From Flavobacterium sp. N502536 (GTDB lineage: Bacteria > Bacteroidota > Bacteroidia > Flavobacteriales > Flavobacteriaceae), in assembly GCF_025947345.1 (NCBI RefSeq), contig NZ_CP110011.1, positions 3,224,001 through 3,288,000 on the forward strand: DNA of 64,000 bases, written 5' to 3'. Positions 35,720 through 45,230 of the stretch are shown piece after piece (position 1 is the stretch's first letter; each line of letters begins with the position of its first letter). The position numbers were made by a program, and so were the translations under genes. The notes under the pieces are model-generated. The model was given only the letters and a program-made list of their open reading frames with translations. It did not search any database and was not told where the DNA came from.

Positions 35720-36274
35720 ATGAGACTACATTTTATAAAGAGAATTTCTCAAATACTATTCCTATCCATCTTTATTGCTTCATGTTCCAGTGATCTGGAC
35801 TTTGATCAGACTAAAGATTTAAAGTTAGAACCTGCTTTTGTGGCTAATCTGGCTTATTTTGACGTCCCCGCAGCTTCGTTTATTGACAATGGTACCGAAC
35901 AGCAAATAGCTTTTGATGTTCAGGATTTTGATATTTTTAAAGAAAAATTTTTAAGAGACAATCTCGTTAAAGCTGAGTTTGATTTTGAATTGGAGAATAC
36001 TATAAACAGAGCTTTTACACTTAATGTACTGCTTCTGGACGATAACAATAAAATTCTTCAAACCATCACACTTGCCATTCCGGCCTATTCAGGAGGCACA
36101 AATGTTATAAAATATCCTACTGAAGTATTCGAAAATCAACGATTAGATTTATTAAAGCAATCCCGAAAACTTGGTTTTGTAGTTGTAATGGCACCCGGTC
36201 CGCCTTTAAACGGAACCAGTGCAGGCAGTTTAAAATTACGTTCAAGTGCAACCGCTTATATGGTAATCGAATGA
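35720..36274 (+). CDS. small lipoprotein, partner of a beta-barrel protein
   Basis: 184 aa exported lipoprotein (FIASC, Cys22) with a beta-rich body (KLEPAFVANLAYFDVPAASFID, FDFELENTINRAFTLNVLLLDD, and KLRSSATAYMVIE end). Not a named family. Its stop overlaps the start of the next, frameshifted gene by 4 bp (ATGA), so the two are a translational pair. Likely surface-exposed or periplasmic, possibly helping the following outer-membrane beta-barrel. Function unknown. Confidence 0.8.
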   Translation: MRLHFIKRISQILFLSIFIASCSSDLDFDQTKDLKLEPAFVANLAYFDVPAASFIDNGTEQQIAFDVQDFDIFKEKFLRDNLVKAEFDFELENTINRAFTLNVLLLDDNNKILQTITLAIPAYSGGTNVIKYPTEVFENQRLDLLKQSRKLGFVVVMAPGPPLNGTSAGSLKLRSSATAYMVIE

Positions 36275-37676
36275 GAAAGCTACAGCTAGTCTTAATAGTG
36301 TTGTTTCAGCTTTCTTGTTTGGCTCAAAATAAAGAAGTGCTGTATAACTTTACCGCCATTCCACAATCTTCGCTTGTAAATCCGGGGCAGATGTTGCCTA
36401 TAAATATTATTTTGGAGTTCCTGTTTTGTCCGGAGTTTCGGCAAATTTGGGTTCGGGCAGCTTTTCGGCTTATGATTTGTTTGCCAATAATGGAGTGAAT
36501 TTCAACGATAAAGTCCGAAATGTCATTAATAAATCATCAAGTAAAGATAAAACCCAGATCAATCAGCAGCTCGAGTTGTTTTCGGGAGGTTTCAGGATTG
36601 GAGGAAGAGACAGTAAGTCGTACATTTCGTTTGGTGTCTATCAGGAATTTGATTTTTTGATGTATGTTCCTAAGGATTTGGCCGTACTGGCATTAGACGG
36701 AAATAAAGATCATATTGGGAAATCGTTTAATTTGGCCGATTTAAATATGAGAGCAGAAATACTCTCGGTATTTCATGTAGGCTTTCATAAAAAGCTAAGT
36801 GAGAAATTGGTGCTGGGTGGTCGTGCCAAAATTTATTCGAGCGGTGCAAATGCTACATCAACCCGAAATTCAGGATTTATATATACCGGTCAGGCCGCGG
36901 GAACTCCTAATTTATACAATCAGGTAATTTCTTCCAATCTGGAAATAAGGACTTCCGGGATTGCGGCATTTACAAAGGATGAGTACGATGGGAGTATTCC
37001 AAAGGATCTTGTGCACAATACTTTTTTTAACGGAAGTTTAGGTTTGGGACTTGACGCCGGATTTACCTATTATTTTAAAGATAATCTTCAACTTACCGGA
37101 AGTATTGTCGATCTGGGGTTTGTGAGGCAGTCCAAAGATATTGAGACTTTAACCTATAAAGGAACGTATCAATACCAAGGTGTAAATCCTGATTTTATGA
37201 ATTCAAACGAACCAAAGAACATTTTTGATGAATTTGATAAGGCAATACCGCGCGACACACTTTACAGTAAATACACCACCCGCAGACCAACAAAATTCTA
37301 TTCTTCGCTACAGTACTCTTTTGGCGAATCACGTTCTGATGAAGAAGACTGTAATTGCAAAGGAAAAGTTACCAGAAAATATGTTAATGGTGTAGGAGGG
37401 CAGCTGTTTGCTATGGCTTTGCCAGTGGAACCTTTTGTTGCGGTAACCGCTTTTTACCGACGCAGTATCTTCGAAAAGTTAGATGTAAAAGCGACTTATA
37501 CCGTTGACTCTTATTCGAGTAAGAATATAGGTTTGGGACTTTCCGGCACATTGGGAAAACTAAATATGTATGTTCTCGTCAATAATGTTTTAGAATTCAA
37601 AGACGTTTCAAAAGCCAATAGTATGGCGTTTCAGTTTGGTTTCAATTTTATTTTTAATGAGGATTCTGATGAATAG
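36271..37676 (+). pseudogene. DUF5723-like outer-membrane beta-barrel gene, frameshifted
   Basis: The N-terminal part (36271 on) reads a signal peptide MRKLQLVLIVLFQLSCLAQN and then NFTAIPQSSLVNPG, but leaves frame after a run of four G at 36384-36387. Adding one G restores PGADVAYKYYFGVPVLSGVSANLG and joins the 36426-37676 frame (416 aa), which continues with SGSFSAYDLF, GLGLDAGFTYYFKDNLQLTGSIVDLG and a C-terminal aromatic end of a beta-barrel. So one base is missing in the homopolymer. It may be a real inactivating mutation, a phase-variation site, or a sequencing error. Family: DUF5723-type, function unknown. Paired with the lipoprotein before it. Confidence 0.82.
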
Positions 37677-37707
37677 CTTTTCTTGATTGTGAAATGTTAG
37701 TTGTGAA

Positions 37708-37749
37708 ATGTGAACTGTAAAATGTGAACTGTAAAATGTGAACTGTAAA
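37708..37749. repeat. 14-bp tandem repeat ATGTGAACTGTAAA, three copies
   Basis: Three exact copies (37708-37721, 37722-37735, 37736-37749) end to end, followed by CTGCGACTGCGAC. They lie in the 219-bp spacer between the frameshifted gene and guaB. Confidence 0.9.
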
Positions 37750-37861
37750 CTGCGACTGCGACTACTAACTACATCTTTATTACACAGTCATAATTTGTAC
37801 TATCTTTCCTGTAAATATAAATTTATGAATAAGTTAGCATTCAAGTTATCAATTTATTCAC

Positions 37862-37869
37862 TATATTTG
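37862..37869 (+). promoter_or_regulatory. -7 promoter element of guaB
   Basis: TATATTTG, full TAnnTTTG match, 26 bp before the ATG. Confidence 0.6.
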
Positions 37870-37895
37870 CACGCAATTCAACTAGAAATTGCACC

Positions 37896-39368
37896 ATGAT
37901 AGCACACAACTCCAAGATTATCGGCGAAGGTTTGACTTACGACGATGTATTATTAGTACCTAACTACTCGAATGTGCTTCCTCGCGAAGTGAGTATTAAA
38001 TCAAAGTTTTCACGAAATATAACACTTAATGTTCCTATAGTATCAGCTGCTATGGATACCGTTACCGAAAGTTCAATGGCGATTGCTATGGCTCAGGAAG
38101 GTGGAATTGGTGTTTTACATAAAAACATGACGATCGAGCAACAAGCTGCGAAAGTTAGAAGAGTAAAACGTGCGGAGTCGGGAATGATTATCGATCCGGT
38201 AACTTTACCAACAAATTCAACTATTGCAGATGCAAAAAATGCAATGAAAGAATTCGGAATCGGTGGTATTCCAATCGTTGACGAAAATAAAATACTTAAA
38301 GGAATCGTTACCAACCGTGATTTACGTTTCGAAAAAAACGGAGCAAGACCAATCGCCGAGGTAATGACAAGCACAAACTTAGTGACTGTTGCTGAAGGTA
38401 CTTCTTTAGAACAGGCAGAAGTAGTTTTACAAGGACATAAAATCGAAAAATTACCGGTAGTAAATGCTAACTACGAACTAGTTGGTTTAATTACGTTCAG
38501 AGATATTACAAAACTGACTCAAAAGCCAATCGCAAACAAAGATGTTTTCGGACGTTTAAGAGTGGCAGCGGCAATCGGAGTTACCGGTGATGCGGTTCAA
38601 AGAGCTGAAGCCTTAGTGGCTGCAGGTGTTGATGCTATTATCATTGATACTGCTCACGGACATACTGAAGGGGTTGTAAATACCCTGAAAGAAGTAAAAT
38701 CTAAATTCCCAAACATAGATGTAATTGTAGGTAACATCGCAACTCCGGAAGCGGCTAAATACTTAGTTGAAAACGGTGCTGATGGTGTAAAAGTTGGAAT
38801 CGGACCAGGTTCTATCTGTACAACCCGTATCGTTGCAGGTGTTGGTTTTCCTCAATTCTCAGCAGTTCTTGAAGTAGCTGCGGCGATCAAAGGAACTGGA
38901 GTTCCGGTAATTGCTGATGGTGGAATTCGTTACACAGGAGATATTCCTAAAGCTATCGCTGCAGGTGCTGATTGTGTAATGTTAGGATCATTACTGGCAG
39001 GAACAAAAGAATCTCCGGGAGAAACGATCATTTTTGAAGGAAGAAAATTCAAATCTTACCGCGGAATGGGTTCTGTAGAAGCCATGCAAGGTGGTTCGAA
39101 AGACCGTTACTTTCAGGATGTTGAAGACGATGTTAAAAAATTAGTTCCGGAAGGAATTGTAGGACGTGTTCCTTACAAAGGAGAGTTAAACGAAAGTATG
39201 CTTCAGTTCATTGGTGGTCTTCGTGCCGGAATGGGATACTGTGGTTCAAAAGACATTCCAACTTTACAGGAATCCGGACGTTTTGTTAGAATCACTTCAA
39301 GTGGAATTACAGAAAGTCACCCGCATAACGTTACAATTACAAAAGAAGCTCCAAATTATTCAAGATAA
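37896..39368 (+). CDS. guaB: inosine-5'-monophosphate dehydrogenase
   Basis: Oxidises IMP to XMP, the first committed step to guanine nucleotides. 490 aa. Seen: [16 protein letters not shown] start, paired CBS domains (about residues 95-205: [48 protein letters not shown]), the active-site loop [11 protein letters not shown] (catalytic Cys about 305), and the mobile flap [10 protein letters not shown]. Normal length. Strong terminator follows. Secure. Confidence 0.98.
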   Translation: MIAHNSKIIGEGLTYDDVLLVPNYSNVLPREVSIKSKFSRNITLNVPIVSAAMDTVTESSMAIAMAQEGGIGVLHKNMTIEQQAAKVRRVKRAESGMIIDPVTLPTNSTIADAKNAMKEFGIGGIPIVDENKILKGIVTNRDLRFEKNGARPIAEVMTSTNLVTVAEGTSLEQAEVVLQGHKIEKLPVVNANYELVGLITFRDITKLTQKPIANKDVFGRLRVAAAIGVTGDAVQRAEALVAAGVDAIIIDTAHGHTEGVVNTLKEVKSKFPNIDVIVGNIATPEAAKYLVENGADGVKVGIGPGSICTTRIVAGVGFPQFSAVLEVAAAIKGTGVPVIADGGIRYTGDIPKAIAAGADCVMLGSLLAGTKESPGETIIFEGRKFKSYRGMGSVEAMQGGSKDRYFQDVEDDVKKLVPEGIVGRVPYKGELNESMLQFIGGLRAGMGYCGSKDIPTLQESGRFVRITSSGITESHPHNVTITKEAPNYSR

Positions 39369-39390
39369 TTTTAGTTTTCAATATAAAACA

Positions 39391-39424
39391 AAAGGCATAA
39401 GAGTTAGTTTCTTATGCCTTTTTT
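39391..39424 (+). terminator. rho-independent terminator of guaB
   Basis: Perfect 11-bp stem AAAGGCATAAG/CTTATGCCTTT (39391-39401, 39411-39421) with a T-run, also usable by the minus-strand gene at 39430. Confidence 0.92.
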
Positions 39425-39429
39425 GATTT

Positions 39430-40587
39430 TTAGGATTCGGTTTTATGACCAATGCGGCTGTTCATGATGTCTTCGGTTGTGATATCAGAGTGCAGTAGAT
39501 TTTCCATTTTAGAAGTTTGTCGTTGCGCTTCTAAAGCATAGCCAAACATCTTTTGTTCATAATCGTCAATGGCGCCCTGTAGCGTTTCAAATGTTCCGTT
39601 GGTTAAGTTTTCGGTTAATTGATAGGCGTCCATTAGTCCCATATTGACACCTTCGCCTGCAAAGGGAGGCATTAAATGTGCGGCATCACCAACAAGTGTA
39701 ATATTAGAATGTTTTTCCCAAGGTTCTTCCAAAGAGAATAAACGTAAAGGCAGCCCGGAGAAATCAGCTGCAACGGCAAAGAATTTTTTATAGTCGTCAC
39801 CCCAGTTTTTAAAGGTTTCATTCAAAAAAACTCGTACGGCGGTAAGATCTTCAAAGTCAATTCCGTGGTTTGAAATCCAGTTTTCATCTGCTTTAAAAGA
39901 AACTCCAAAATGAACGGAACCGTCGCGTAAGGTATGCGTATAAAACATTTTCTGTTCGCCCATTGCCATTACATTTCCGTTGCCATATTTGGGTTTGAAT
40001 TCCGGATAATCACTATCAGGGTCGGCAATTTCTCCCTGAATAATGTAGGTTCCCGAAAGTTGAGGCTCCTTATGCGTTACAAATTTTCTAGCATTTGATC
40101 TTCCGCCATTGGCAACTATCACAAAATCGGCGGTTGCGGTAGTACCGTTTTTAAATTCTAAATGATATTGTGCTCCCGTTTTTTCAATATGGGTTAAATG
40201 ACTGTCCCAGATTACCGTATTGTCATTCAGATTTTCGAGCATGATTTTTCTCAAATCATTACGATCAATTTCAGGTCGTGCATAAGCATTTTCTTCGTCC
40301 GGCATCTCAGCCGAAGTAATCTTTCCCTGCATGTCAGCCATTTTTTCGCCGGTTGGACGTGCGTACTGATAGAAGACGTCCATTAAAGCTGCTTTTTCGA
40401 TTGCTTTTTGACCTGAATCGGAGTGAATGTCCAATGTCCCGCCCGAAGTTCTGGCCTGTGCATTAAGATCTCTTTCGTAAACGGTTACATCAGCACCGTT
40501 AATTTGTAAAATTCTCGCTGTGGTTAAACCAACAGGCCCGCCACCAATAATGACGATCTTTTTGTTTTTTATAAGTGAATGGTTCAT
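39430..40587 (-). CDS. TetX-like FAD-dependent monooxygenase
   Basis: 385 aa flavoprotein hydroxylase closely resembling the tetracycline destructase TetX in order and spacing of motifs: FAD GxGxxG in VIIGGGPVGLTTARILQ, YERD, SGGTLDIHSDSGQKAIEKA, PEIDRNDLR, FVIVANGGRSNARKFV and the GDAAHLMPPFAGEGVNMGL motif. From memory TetX binds its substrate with Gln192, Arg213 and His234; here Gln184 and His226 are kept but the Arg position in the NGN motif is Val206. So it may act on other substrates or weakly on tetracycline. The TetR-like dyad and -7 box lie just upstream. Activity unproven. Confidence 0.85.
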   Translation of the reverse strand: MNHSLIKNKKIVIIGGGPVGLTTARILQINGADVTVYERDLNAQARTSGGTLDIHSDSGQKAIEKAALMDVFYQYARPTGEKMADMQGKITSAEMPDEENAYARPEIDRNDLRKIMLENLNDNTVIWDSHLTHIEKTGAQYHLEFKNGTTATADFVIVANGGRSNARKFVTHKEPQLSGTYIIQGEIADPDSDYPEFKPKYGNGNVMAMGEQKMFYTHTLRDGSVHFGVSFKADENWISNHGIDFEDLTAVRVFLNETFKNWGDDYKKFFAVAADFSGLPLRLFSLEEPWEKHSNITLVGDAAHLMPPFAGEGVNMGLMDAYQLTENLTNGTFETLQGAIDDYEQKMFGYALEAQRQTSKMENLLHSDITTEDIMNSRIGHKTES

Positions 40588-40606
40588 GTCTTGTTGAATT
40601 AAGAAA

Positions 40607-40614
40607 CAAATATA
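40607..40614 (-). promoter_or_regulatory. -7 promoter element of the TetX-like gene
   Basis: TATATTTG on the minus strand, full TAnnTTTG match, 20 bp before the start codon. Confidence 0.6.
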
Positions 40615-40621
40615 TAAATAA

Positions 40622-40643
40622 TAAATGAACGTTTATTCATTTA
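40622..40643. promoter_or_regulatory. 22-bp dyad, TetR-type operator candidate
   Basis: Perfect 8-bp arms TAAATGAA/TTCATTTA with a 6-bp centre CGTTTA, placed between the -7 box and the -33 region of the TetX-like gene. Shape and core (ATGAAC..TTCAT) match TetR/AcrR operators. No TetR gene is in the window. Confidence 0.6.
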
Positions 40644-40666
40644 AGTGTTAAATAGTTTTAAAACTT

Positions 40667-40710
40667 CAAAGGAGCAAAGTTTCAAAGTTTCAAAGGTTCC
40701 GAGGCTCAGT
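40667..40710. repeat. CAAAG-phrase repeat
   Basis: Units such as TTCAAAGG, AGCAAAGT and TTTCAAAG, ending GGTTCCGAGGCTCAG, in the spacer upstream of the TetX-like gene; vocabulary as at 8555 and 52671. Confidence 0.7.
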
Positions 40711-40733
40711 GGGGGCGTGAATTTTATAAAAAA

Positions 40734-40772
40734 AATCAGTCAGAACCTTTTGAGAGATGGTTTTGACTGATT
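40734..40772 (-). terminator. terminator of the L,D-transpeptidase gene
   Basis: Arms AATCAGTCAGAACC/GGTTTTGACTGATT (40734-40747, 40759-40772; one G-U pair) with T-run in minus orientation. Confidence 0.85.
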
Positions 40773-40801
40773 GTAATGCTGTCGCTTTTTATAAAATAGA
40801 G

Positions 40802-41683
40802 TTAGGGCGTAGCAGATTGTTCGGCTTCTCTAAGTTTTTGATTTTCTAAGATTTCCTGTATAAAGGACTGAGTTTGGGTTTTTATTTCTGATTCTGATAG
40901 ATCCAGTGCTTTAGGATTTTTTACTAATGCATACCAGGGTTTTGGTGCGTCAAAAGGATAACTTCCAAAAACAATGACCGGAGTTCCTTTTACTTTTACA
41001 TTTTCGGGGTCTTTTAAAATCCATTCGTCGGCCCATTTGTAAAGATCTTTGGCGTCGTTTTCCTGTAATCTCAAACAAGAATGCGAGGCAGGGTATCCCG
41101 GTAAATCGTACTGATGGAAGCCAACTCCCAATTTATTTTCGATATTAAAATTCCATTTTAAGTCCCATTCATCATTAAAGGTACTGGTTGTTTTCTCAGC
41201 TTTCCAGTTGGTAAAGAACAATCCGGTTGGTGTGGGATCTTTTTTTCGGCCCATATTGGTTGGGCCTGCATACATTAATTCTCCATTCTCATAAGCCGCA
41301 AATGCCTGAGCAGGATAGGAGAAAAGGATCACTTTCGAAACTTCTTCTAACGCAGTGACATGCGTGGGAAACGGTAGGTAATAGACCAAATCACCTGTAA
41401 AATCAGCAGGAATAATAACCGAGTCCATTTTGACGAAATTCTTTTGATCAGTTCGGTTTATGGCGCAGGCAATGCGAAGTTTACTGCTGTCGGAGGCGTT
41501 GGTTTTAAGCCATTCCTTTGTGTTTTCAAAATGATAGGAAACCGATTTCGGTTTTGTACGTTCGATCGTTTTTTTAGGCTTTACTTTGCCCTTCGTTTCG
41601 GTTGTTTCATTCTTTTTACAAGAACTTATTAAAACCAAAACGACCAGTAGTAAAATACTTGAGGGGTATCGTAACTTTCTCAT
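40802..41683 (-). CDS. L,D-transpeptidase (YkuD domain)
   Basis: 293 aa exported enzyme that cross-links peptidoglycan with 3-3 bonds or attaches proteins. Seen: lipoprotein-like signal (LVLISSC, about residues 15-22), VILFSYPAQAFAAYENGELMYAG-like strands of the YkuD domain (about 115-230) and the catalytic motif GYPASHSCLRL with the nucleophilic Cys (H-x-x-SxC-x-R pattern) near residue 210. Family secure. Periplasmic, with the neighbouring S41 protease gene upstream on the same strand at 81 bp. Confidence 0.9.
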   Translation of the reverse strand: MRKLRYPSSILLLVVLVLISSCKKNETTETKGKVKPKKTIERTKPKSVSYHFENTKEWLKTNASDSSKLRIACAINRTDQKNFVKMDSVIIPADFTGDLVYYLPFPTHVTALEEVSKVILFSYPAQAFAAYENGELMYAGPTNMGRKKDPTPTGLFFTNWKAEKTTSTFNDEWDLKWNFNIENKLGVGFHQYDLPGYPASHSCLRLQENDAKDLYKWADEWILKDPENVKVKGTPVIVFGSYPFDAPKPWYALVKNPKALDLSESEIKTQTQSFIQEILENQKLREAEQSATP

Positions 41684-41764
41684 AATTGTATTTTTTATAC
41701 TAGTAAAGTTATTTGATTACCAGCCAAATCGTTTATACAATTACCTGAATAGTTTGTTGGATTT

Positions 41765-43282
41765 TCATTTGAAATTGGCTTCTGTTTTATCTTTTGAGTC
41801 AATTAATTTCAAAGTATATTCAAACTGCGTGTCCTTATTTTGTACAAAGTCGTCAATGGTTTGTATGACTTCATGATCGGGAATCACACCTCTGCCAAAA
41901 AGCTGATTGGGTTTTTTAGGGGCATCCTGTTCGAGGTTAACGATCGAAAACTGCGTTTTTATTTTTGTATTCGGAAGTTCGTATTCCATAGGTGTATGTC
42001 CGTTATGACCGTAATAACCGCCCATTGTTTCTTCTCCAACAATTATAGCGTTGGTATGGCCCGCAACTAAAGAAGCAAAGAGTGATCCTGCAGATGCTAT
42101 TCTGGGGCTTATTAATAAATAGATCTGTCCTTTAAAGCTGTTTTTGTCGGGCTGTAACAAACGATTGAATTTAGGATCTTGCAGGTACTGTTGCCCTTTC
42201 AGTTCAGGGTATTCTTCTTTAAGTTCGGCTTCAAATTCATGGAGCTCTTCGATCTTTTTTTGTGGCTCTGTTTCTTGATAAACAAAATACTGAGGGTAGG
42301 GAACTTTTTGAAAATTAATAAATGCCGATGTATTTTCTCGATACGGTTTTTGTGTCAGATAAGAAAAAGCGACAAGGTCGTTCGGATCGCTTCCGCCGCC
42401 ATTACTTCGAACATCTACAATTAAATTTTTGATTTCCGGATGCAGCGTGAGAAGTTGAAAACAGCTGTCGAGATATTTTTTATAGACGATATGTTCTTTG
42501 TCTTCTGCATTCATTCCAATTGCAAAAGTGGGTATAGAAAGCAATGCTGTATTTGGAGCAGCGAGTTTGAAAGTGTATTTGTTTTTAATCTCCCCATAGA
42601 ACAGGCTGTCAATAGGTAAAGAATGTCGGTTTTTAAAGTTTTGTTTTCTTTGATCGTTCGAAACAGCGGCAATCGTTTTGGATTGTTTTTGAGTTTGATC
42701 GGGGAGTGAATATTCGACCAGAAAATGCGCTTTTGGACCGTATTCCAGTTCGAAATACCTTCCGAATGAAGCAGTGATTCCTATTGATTTCCCCGACATG
42801 TTGTAACCGTCCGTTGTGTAATATTTATAGAAACGGGAGATTATTTTCTCGATTTTAATACCGTCGATTTTATGAATTTGAGATCCAATCGGAATTTCGG
42901 AATTCTTAAAATTGACAATTATTTTATTGCTCAGTAGTTTTACGGGATACGGAAAGAAAACTTTTCCCGATGTATATTTTTTTTGAAATTCATCGGGAAG
43001 AGTGGTGTTATTGTGTACGCTGCCTTCAAAATCAGTGATTTTGAGGACTATTTTGTAGAAATCTAGCAGCGATTTAGGTTTTTTTAATTCTGAAAATGCC
43101 CACGAATAAATACTGTCGATCTGTTTTTTGGTTCGGTATTTATAAACTCCTGAATTGGCTTTTTCTCTAATTTCCTTAAAAGTCGATAAATCCTGTTTTA
43201 GTTTTGCGGCAGGCCATTTTTCATTTTGTGAAAAGAGCAGACAAGGAAAAAGCAGAAAAAGTGATGTTTTAAAATGGAGCAT
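41765..43282 (-). CDS. S41 family (C-terminal processing) peptidase
   Basis: 505 aa with an N-terminal signal (LHFKTSLFLLFPCLLFS). Seen: PDZ-like middle region (about 100-170), core VDVRSNGGGSDPNDLVAFSYL (about residue 289), and the catalytic SPRIASAGSLFASLVAGH with Ser near 397. It is a serine endopeptidase of the Tsp/S41 kind, periplasmic, usually acting on C-terminal tails. Long C-terminal insert (about 320-375) compared with short CtpA proteases. Upstream of the L,D-transpeptidase and downstream of the NUDIX gene. Confidence 0.88.
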   Translation of the reverse strand: MLHFKTSLFLLFPCLLFSQNEKWPAAKLKQDLSTFKEIREKANSGVYKYRTKKQIDSIYSWAFSELKKPKSLLDFYKIVLKITDFEGSVHNNTTLPDEFQKKYTSGKVFFPYPVKLLSNKIIVNFKNSEIPIGSQIHKIDGIKIEKIISRFYKYYTTDGYNMSGKSIGITASFGRYFELEYGPKAHFLVEYSLPDQTQKQSKTIAAVSNDQRKQNFKNRHSLPIDSLFYGEIKNKYTFKLAAPNTALLSIPTFAIGMNAEDKEHIVYKKYLDSCFQLLTLHPEIKNLIVDVRSNGGGSDPNDLVAFSYLTQKPYRENTSAFINFQKVPYPQYFVYQETEPQKKIEELHEFEAELKEEYPELKGQQYLQDPKFNRLLQPDKNSFKGQIYLLISPRIASAGSLFASLVAGHTNAIIVGEETMGGYYGHNGHTPMEYELPNTKIKTQFSIVNLEQDAPKKPNQLFGRGVIPDHEVIQTIDDFVQNKDTQFEYTLKLIDSKDKTEANFK

Positions 43283-43321
43283 TTAATAGATTTTAGTTTT
43301 ATCTAAAATACTCAAAAAATC

Positions 43322-43906
43322 TTAAATCAAATTTTTTATTTTCGCATGCTGTAACAATAAAATAGTTTTTGCATCTGTAATTTCGCCGGATTGAATCATG
43401 GCGTAGGCCTGATCAAAGGTGTATTCTAAAACCTCTATGTTTTCTTGTTCCGCATCTAATCCGCCACCGTCGTTTACCTTCATTGTTTCGTCGTATTCTC
43501 CAACGAACAGATATAAAATTTCGGTTACAGATCCAGGTGACATGTAGGTTTCGATCACTTTTTCTACTTTTTGCAGACGATACCCGGTTTCTTCTTCGGT
43601 TTCGCGAATAATAGCCTGTTCGGGATGATCCTGGTCCAAAAGACCGGCACAGACTTCGATCATCATTCCGGTTTTGTTTCCGTTTAAATAGGTAGGTAAA
43701 CGAAATTGTCGGGTCAGAATAACTGTTTTTTTAGTGGTATTGTAGAGTAAAATAGCGGCTCCGTTTCCACGGTCATACACTTCACGGATATGAGATTCTA
43801 TTTTACCATCTTTCATTTCGTAATCAAAAGTTACCTTGTTTAGGATGTACCAATTGTCTGATAATAACTGAGTTTCGGTAACTTTAATTTTTGGATTTTT
43901 CATCAT
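43322..43906 (-). CDS. NUDIX hydrolase, NudK-like
   Basis: 194 aa. Hydrolyses nucleoside diphosphates linked to a second moiety; the shape is that of the GDP-mannose pyrophosphatase NudK. Seen: LLSDNWYILNKVTFDYEM start and the Nudix box GLLDQDHPEQAIIRETEEETGY (in parts) near residue 90 with NudK-like spacing, except that the first acidic position of the box is His (QDH) where NudK has Glu; the other catalytic Glu residues are present. Start from a double ATG at 43906; activity probably retained but substrate unknown. Confidence 0.85.
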   Translation of the reverse strand: MMKNPKIKVTETQLLSDNWYILNKVTFDYEMKDGKIESHIREVYDRGNGAAILLYNTTKKTVILTRQFRLPTYLNGNKTGMMIEVCAGLLDQDHPEQAIIRETEEETGYRLQKVEKVIETYMSPGSVTEILYLFVGEYDETMKVNDGGGLDAEQENIEVLEYTFDQAYAMIQSGEITDAKTILLLQHAKIKNLI

Positions 43907-43920
43907 TAGAAATGTTTATA

Positions 43921-43950
43921 TAAAAAAAACGCTCTGATTATCAGAGCGTT
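43921..43950 (-). terminator. terminator of purA
   Basis: Perfect 10-bp stem AACGCTCTGA/TCAGAGCGTT (43928-43937, 43941-43950) with T-run in minus orientation, just after the purA stop codon. Confidence 0.9.
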
Positions 43951-43958
43951 TAGAGAGA

Positions 43959-45230
43959 TTATTTTGTTATAGTTTGCTTTCTGTCTGGTCCAACCGATAC
44001 AATTTTGATTGGCACTCCAACTTCTGCTTCAATAAACTCAATATATTCTTTTAGCTCGATTGGCAATTGATCGTAAGAGGTCATTCCGGTTAAGTCAGCT
44101 TGCCATCCTTTAAATTCTTTATAAACAGGAGTTACATTTTCAGGCTCGATGTTGTATGGAAAGTGAGAAATGTTTTGTCCTTTGTAGTTGTATTCGGTAC
44201 AAACTTTTAAGGTTTCAAATCCTGAAAGAACGTCACCTTTCATCATCATTAACTGAGTTACTCCGTTTACCTGTACAGCATATTTTAAAGCTACTAAATC
44301 TAGCCATCCACAACGTCTTTGTCTTCCTGTAACAGATCCAAATTCGTTTCCAACTTTCGCCATTGTTGCACCTACTTCGTCAAAAAGTTCAGTAGGGAAC
44401 GGTCCGCTACCTACACGTGTAACATAAGCTTTGAAAATTCCGTATACTTCTTTGATTTTGTTAGGAGCAATTCCTAAACCGGTACAAGCTCCGGCAGCTG
44501 TAGTGTTTGATGAAGTTACAAACGGATAAGTTCCGAAATCAACGTCTAATAAAGAACCCTGAGCTCCTTCACATAAGATCGATTTACCCGCTTTTTGAGC
44601 CTGGTACATGTATTCTTCACTGTCAATGAAATCCAGTTTTTTTAATTCTTCAATAGCTTCAAAAAACTCTTTTTCAAGTTCAGCCAGATTGTATTGAATC
44701 GCTACGTCATAAAAAGCAATCATAGCTTCATGTTTGTCAGCTAAAGCTCTGTAACGCTCTTTAAAGTCTTCTAATTCGATGTCTCCAACACGTAATCCGT
44801 TTCTTCCGGTTTTGTCCATATAAGTTGGTCCAATTCCTTTAAGAGTAGAGCCAATTTTTGCTTTCCCTTTTGATGCTTCAGATGCAGCATCTAATAAACG
44901 GTGTGTTGGTAAAATTAAATGTGCTTTTCTTGATATGATCAGTTTGCTTTTGATGTCAAGGTTAAATTTCTCTAAACCTTCAATTTCTTTTTGAAAAACT
45001 ACCGGATCTATTACAACACCATTACCAATGATGTTTACTGATTTTTTATGAAAAATTCCGGAAGGAATGGTTCTAAGTACGTGTTTAATTCCGTCAAATT
45101 CTAAAGTATGTCCTGCATTTGGTCCTCCCTGAAAACGTGCAATAATATCATAATTTGAGGTAAGAACGTCAACAATTTTTCCTTTACCTTCATCTCCCCA
45201 TTGTAATCCTAGTAATAAATCTACGGTCAT
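43959..45230 (-). CDS. purA: adenylosuccinate synthetase
   Basis: Joins IMP and aspartate with GTP, committing IMP to AMP. 423 aa. Seen: GLQWGDEGKGKIVD near the start (P-loop type phosphate site), GPNAGHT, IGNGVVIDP, STLKGIGPTYMDKTGRNGLR, VTRVGSGPFPTEL and the GPDRKQTI end. All conserved. It lies downstream of fur on the same strand (about 97 bp), as usual in Flavobacterium. Confidence 0.98.
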   Translation of the reverse strand: MTVDLLLGLQWGDEGKGKIVDVLTSNYDIIARFQGGPNAGHTLEFDGIKHVLRTIPSGIFHKKSVNIIGNGVVIDPVVFQKEIEGLEKFNLDIKSKLIISRKAHLILPTHRLLDAASEASKGKAKIGSTLKGIGPTYMDKTGRNGLRVGDIELEDFKERYRALADKHEAMIAFYDVAIQYNLAELEKEFFEAIEELKKLDFIDSEEYMYQAQKAGKSILCEGAQGSLLDVDFGTYPFVTSSNTTAAGACTGLGIAPNKIKEVYGIFKAYVTRVGSGPFPTELFDEVGATMAKVGNEFGSVTGRQRRCGWLDLVALKYAVQVNGVTQLMMMKGDVLSGFETLKVCTEYNYKGQNISHFPYNIEPENVTPVYKEFKGWQADLTGMTSYDQLPIELKEYIEFIEAEVGVPIKIVSVGPDRKQTITK

